Assembly (NCBI GenBank): GCA_016873635.1
Contig: VGWJ01000035.1
Location: 1-32,761, forward strand
Reading direction: 5' to 3'
From: Lentisphaerota bacterium
Lineage (GTDB): Bacteria; Verrucomicrobiota; Kiritimatiellia; UBA8416; VGWJ01
Length of the DNA: 32,761 nt
Shown: piece after piece, positions 32,454-32,761 of the stretch
How the letters are laid out: each line of letters opens with the position of its first letter
Numbering within the stretch: position 1 is the first letter of the stretch
Notes under the pieces: generated by a model
The model's input: the letters and a program-made list of their open reading frames with translations, nothing else
What the model was told of the DNA's origin: nothing
Databases searched by the model: none
Translations under genes and position numbers: made by a program

Positions 32454-32559
32454 CCAAGCCCTCTCCCCCTGCGGCCCCACGCCCGCGTCTCAGTCTGCTC
32501 CAAGAGTCACGTGGGGACAGTCGAACGCAGATGTCGGCGCCGGGAGCCAACTGCCGGGA

Positions 32560-32761
32560 TCAGAAGTCCAGGGGGCTCTTACGTTCCTTCAGCGTGCGGC
32601 TCTTCACCGTATGCGTGTAGATCATGGTGGTGCGCACGTCGCTGTGCCCCAGCATCTCCTGGATGGTTCGAATGTCGTAGTTGTTCAGCAACAAGTGGCT
32701 CGCAAAGCTGTGCCGCAAATGTGCGCGGTGACCCGCTTCGGAATGCGCGCCCGGCGAGCCA
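32560..32761 (-). pseudogene. intI: integron-type tyrosine recombinase, C-terminus, apparently frameshifted
   Basis: Truncated by the right edge. The last 53 codons read [20 protein letters not shown], then [18 protein letters not shown] and [14 protein letters not shown], with the conserved R, LGHS His and catalytic Tyr in IYTH, and an SPLDF end like integron integrases. Immediately upstream the continuing frame reads [14 protein letters not shown], which does not fit, while a second frame reads [13 protein letters not shown], which does. The two join if one T is added to the T3 run (AAA on the plus strand, 32717-32719). This is either a one-base deletion or a sequencing error. The gene's 5' end, and any attI, lie outside the window. 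Confidence 0.82.

Noticed and set aside
1-32761. Window as a circular element joining the right-edge integrase to the left edge
   Set aside because: Joining the ends does not continue the integrase frame; the left edge shows no recombinase-like sequence on the minus strand.
1-32761. CRISPR arrays, tRNA or rRNA genes
   Set aside because: No regularly spaced repeats of CRISPR type and no tRNA or rRNA sequence recognised by eye.
1-32761. Depletion of CTGCAG as evidence for PstI-like specificity
   Set aside because: CTGCAG occurs several times (for example near 9050, 9182 and 11703), so no avoidance is visible; specificity rests on family membership alone.

Overview
The window is high-GC bacterial DNA carrying most of a Wood-Ljungdahl (reductive acetyl-CoA) pathway locus, with integron-like accessory DNA on its left and a broken integron-type integrase at its right edge. 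Signal-peptide, lipoprotein and beta-barrel-like genes suggest a Gram-negative-type envelope. The formylglycine-generating-enzyme-like pseudogene, the S23-type four-helix-bundle gene and the C-terminus of the integrase suggest a PVC-like lineage (Kiritimatiellota, Lentisphaerota or Planctomycetota). That placement is an inference from gene style, not a proof.

Region 1 (about 180-6375) reads as an array of integron gene cassettes. Single genes, all on the plus strand, are separated by imperfect inverted repeats that end in GTT-type core sites (attC). The cargo is a small membrane protein, a secreted TPR protein, a three-helix membrane protein, a small conserved cysteine protein, a dienelactone-hydrolase-like enzyme, an AbiEii-like nucleotidyltransferase and, unusually, a 606-residue glycoside hydrolase. 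In three consecutive cassettes the stop codon lies inside the attC, so the repeat encodes the protein's tail. Directly after the last attC comes a BsuBI/PstI-type restriction-modification operon (6479-9024), which abuts the truncated 3' end of a sulfatase-modifying-factor-like gene.

Region 2 (9030-14342) is ordinary chromosome: the doubly damaged FGE-like gene, a beta-barrel-like protein, a lipoprotein, and a minus-strand set comprising a VOC protein, a D-lyxose isomerase-like cupin, an internally deleted metallo-beta-lactamase-fold gene and pgi.

Region 3 (14451-32453) is the acetyl-CoA pathway. On the minus strand fhs and folD form the tetrahydrofolate branch, with an S23-type four-helix-bundle gene flanked by inverted heptamer repeats inserted between them. 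A response regulator and a Cache-domain histidine kinase follow, convergent and overlapping at their stops. A sigma70-like promoter then precedes a long plus-strand operon in the order cooC, cooS/acsA, acsB, acsC, acsV, acsF, acsD, acsE and a DUF166-like gene. Formate is activated by Fhs and the one-carbon unit passes through FolD. A methylene-THF reductase not present here must produce methyl-THF. AcsE moves the methyl group to the corrinoid protein AcsCD, CooS supplies CO, and AcsB assembles acetyl-CoA. CooC, AcsF and AcsV are the maturation and reactivation factors. Formate dehydrogenase, methylene-THF reductase and hydrogenase genes are not in the window, so the direction of the pathway cannot be decided from it.

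At the right edge (32560-32761, minus) lies the C-terminus of an integron-type tyrosine recombinase with an apparent one-base deletion just before its HLRHS box.
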